In this document: piece after piece, positions 5,317 through 6,682 of the stretch
Layout of the letters: each line of letters begins with the position of its first letter
How positions within the stretch are numbered: the stretch's first letter is position 1
Assembly: GCA_030590585.1 (NCBI GenBank)
Contig: JAUUYD010000131.1
Location: 1-6,682 of the forward strand
Length of the DNA stretch: 6,682 nt
Direction of reading: 5' to 3'
Source of the DNA: Spirochaeta sp.
GTDB lineage: Bacteria > Spirochaetota > Spirochaetia > Spirochaetales_E > Spirochaetaceae_B
Program-made: the position numbers and the translations under genes
Notes under the pieces: model-generated
The model's input: the letters and a program-made list of their open reading frames with translations, nothing else
What the model was told of the DNA's origin: nothing
Database searches by the model: none

Positions 5317-6682
5317 CTAAAAAAAGCGTTCGGGATTGATGTTAAGCAATCTTGCCAGGTCAATCAGGTCTTCGTTGCTGGGGCATTCACCCGGGAATGT
5401 GATCGAATTATCATCACAGTGGAATCTGCCCTTCAACAGCTCGTAGACGGCATTCTGAACAAAAGGTTTTAAGGGACGCAGTCCATGCTGATGAATAATT
5501 TCAAGAAAGTTTACCAGTTGTTCCAGCAAGTGACGGTTGCTGTACTTCTGCAGGTTTTCAGCGATACGGGAAATGAGCTTTCCGGATAGATTTTCAACAC
5601 ATCCTTTGTCTGTATCCATACCGTTTTCTTCACGGTGAGTCAGTATCTCATTCAGGGATTCAAGGAGTTTCGGCCAGCCTTCGGATTTTGTTCTTTCCAG
5701 TTGATCCAGTATCATCAAAGGGCCGTAATGCAGGGATAATTCCAGACTCTGCCAGCGGGATGCTCCAAAGGGTAAATCCAGTGCCTGAACTATCTTCAGA
5801 TCCAGAAGCCGCTGGGAAACCTTTGAACCGAGAAACTCTTTCAGGCTTTTTTCAGATTCATTGAGCAGGGTTTTCTGAATCTCCATACGTAATGCCGTCG
5901 GCATGGCTTTTATGGGAACTGTAATCCATCCGGACTTCATTGAGATTTCTACTGAAGGGCAATAGAGATTTTTATCTGTAGTTGTTTTGAATCCATGTTT
6001 AAAAGTTCTTTGTGTGGAAGTCTCAATAAAAGTGATTTCTCCTTCAATCATCAGCTTTGAATCCACGATGTTAACGGTTCTACCTGTGATATCCTTACCC
6101 TGCCATTCGCCGTATCGTGCTTTTTCAAGGCCTGGCAGATTATAGAGATGTCTCCAGAAGAAGAGAGCGGCCGCTTTGGCCTCCTGTGGAATCTTGAGAC
6201 TGATATGATTATTGAGAAGATCGGAGCCGTTCCCATGAGTTGTGATATTGCTCCCGGCTTCGGAGAGATAAGTGTTCAGTGTGTTAATCAAACCTGCAGT
6301 CCCGTCGGAATCTATCAGATCGGCGGCACGATACGCATAAATCATGTTTTGAATTGGTTCTATTCCGGAAAGATCAGAGAAAAACCATCCACAGGAGGTG
6401 TACATAAACTGCAGGAACTTGACACCTTCAAGCATAACCAACAGGTCTTGTACAGCTGAATCATCCCTGTTATTTCCAATCATTCTTCTTGCAAAAAGAA
6501 GAGGTTTTTCGGCCCCGGACAGAACCTGACCGAAAGCATCCAGAACATCCCGTATTTCCCTTCCAGTCAGTTCTTTAATTCTATATTTCCATAATGGTTC
6601 GGCTTCAGTTCGAAGTTTGTCAAAAGCCTTTCTTAAAGGAGTTCTCCATGACTGGTTCCAGTCATCCTTTCCTCCGGTTGAA
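5317..6682 (-). CDS. GH57-like protein, C-terminal DUF3536 region, 5'-truncated by the window edge
   Basis: About 455 residues are visible on the minus strand. The frame is open through the right edge, so the Met at 6483 is internal. Upstream of it the frame reads GKDDWNQSWRTPLRKAFDKL (about 6672-6613), then TSCGWFFSDLSGIEPIQ (6399-6349) and YAYRAADL. I recognise this as the DUF3536 region found C-terminal to a glycoside hydrolase family 57-like catalytic domain. SEAGSNITTHGNGSDLLNNH (about 6276-6217) continues the pattern. Such proteins are usually about 800 residues long, so the (beta/alpha)7 catalytic domain would lie beyond the window. The family is annotated as alpha-amylase or alpha-mannosidase-like; the substrate of DUF3536 members is not established to my knowledge. 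No signal peptide can be judged. The C-terminal 300 residues are mostly helical with no recognised motif. The gene ends with NPERFF and TAG at 5319-5317, one base from the convergent methyltransferase stop. Confidence 0.85.
   Translation of the reverse strand, partial: STGGKDDWNQSWRTPLRKAFDKLRTEAEPLWKYRIKELTGREIRDVLDAFGQVLSGAEKPLLFARRMIGNNRDDSAVQDLLVMLEGVKFLQFMYTSCGWFFSDLSGIEPIQNMIYAYRAADLIDSDGTAGLINTLNTYLSEAGSNITTHGNGSDLLNNHISLKIPQEAKAAALFFWRHLYNLPGLEKARYGEWQGKDITGRTVNIVDSKLMIEGEITFIETSTQRTFKHGFKTTTDKNLYCPSVEISMKSGWITVPIKAMPTALRMEIQKTLLNESEKSLKEFLGSKVSQRLLDLKIVQALDLPFGASRWQSLELSLHYGPLMILDQLERTKSEGWPKLLESLNEILTHREENGMDTDKGCVENLSGKLISRIAENLQKYSNRHLLEQLVNFLEIIHQHGLRPLKPFVQNAVYELLKGRFHCDDNSITFPGECPSNEDLIDLARLLNINPERFF

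Noticed and set aside
1..6682. Search for CRISPR arrays, insertion sequences, tRNAs, phage or defence genes.
   Set aside because: I found no regularly spaced repeats, terminal inverted repeats, transposase or integrase motifs, tRNA-like cloverleafs or known defence domains. The only repeats are short in-frame coding repeats.

Overview
The window reads as an ordinary chromosomal segment of a free-living or anaerobic bacterium. It is gene-dense, with moderate GC, conventional AGGAG-type ribosome binding sites and short intergenic gaps. I see no transposase, integrase, CRISPR array, tRNA or rRNA. My best guess is a spirochaete (Spirochaetales-like). This rests on the style of the unassigned genes and the wording of the RecN C-terminus, not on a decisive marker, so treat it as a low-to-moderate confidence inference.

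Layout, left to right. (1) Bases 1-1171 (+) hold the C-terminal two thirds of the DNA-repair ATPase RecN, cut by the window edge. A hairpin with a T-run, probably an intrinsic terminator, sits directly on its stop codon. (2) Bases 1222-2052 (+) encode an unrecognised, almost wholly helical, charged cytoplasmic protein. An AT-rich hairpin begins at the first base after its stop. (3) Bases 2092-2493 (-) encode a complete homotetramer-type cytidine deaminase (cdd), convergent with gene 2. (4) Bases 2494-2590 are a divergent promoter region. (5) Bases 2591-5315 (+) form a tight three-gene operon joined by two ATGA stop/start overlaps: a membrane-anchored beta-propeller-like protein, an exported protein with a catalytically dead M23/LytM-like domain, and a zinc-ribbon class I SAM methyltransferase. 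(6) Bases 5317-6682 (-) hold the C-terminal part of a GH57-like protein with a DUF3536 region. It is convergent with the methyltransferase, and the two stop codons are one base apart.

How the genes may work together. The operon at 2591-5315 is the most interesting unit. Its first two products should sit at or beyond the cytoplasmic membrane: one held by an N-terminal helix, the other secreted by a type I signal peptide. The second keeps the M23 endopeptidase fold pattern but has lost the zinc ligands and catalytic histidines. Pseudo-LytM proteins such as EnvC act as regulators of cell-wall hydrolases, so a cell-envelope regulatory or scaffolding role is a reasonable inference, but nothing here proves it. 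RecN (double-strand break repair), Cdd (pyrimidine salvage) and the GH57-like protein (alpha-glucan or related carbohydrate metabolism) appear to be independent housekeeping or metabolic genes. No mobile or defence system was found.
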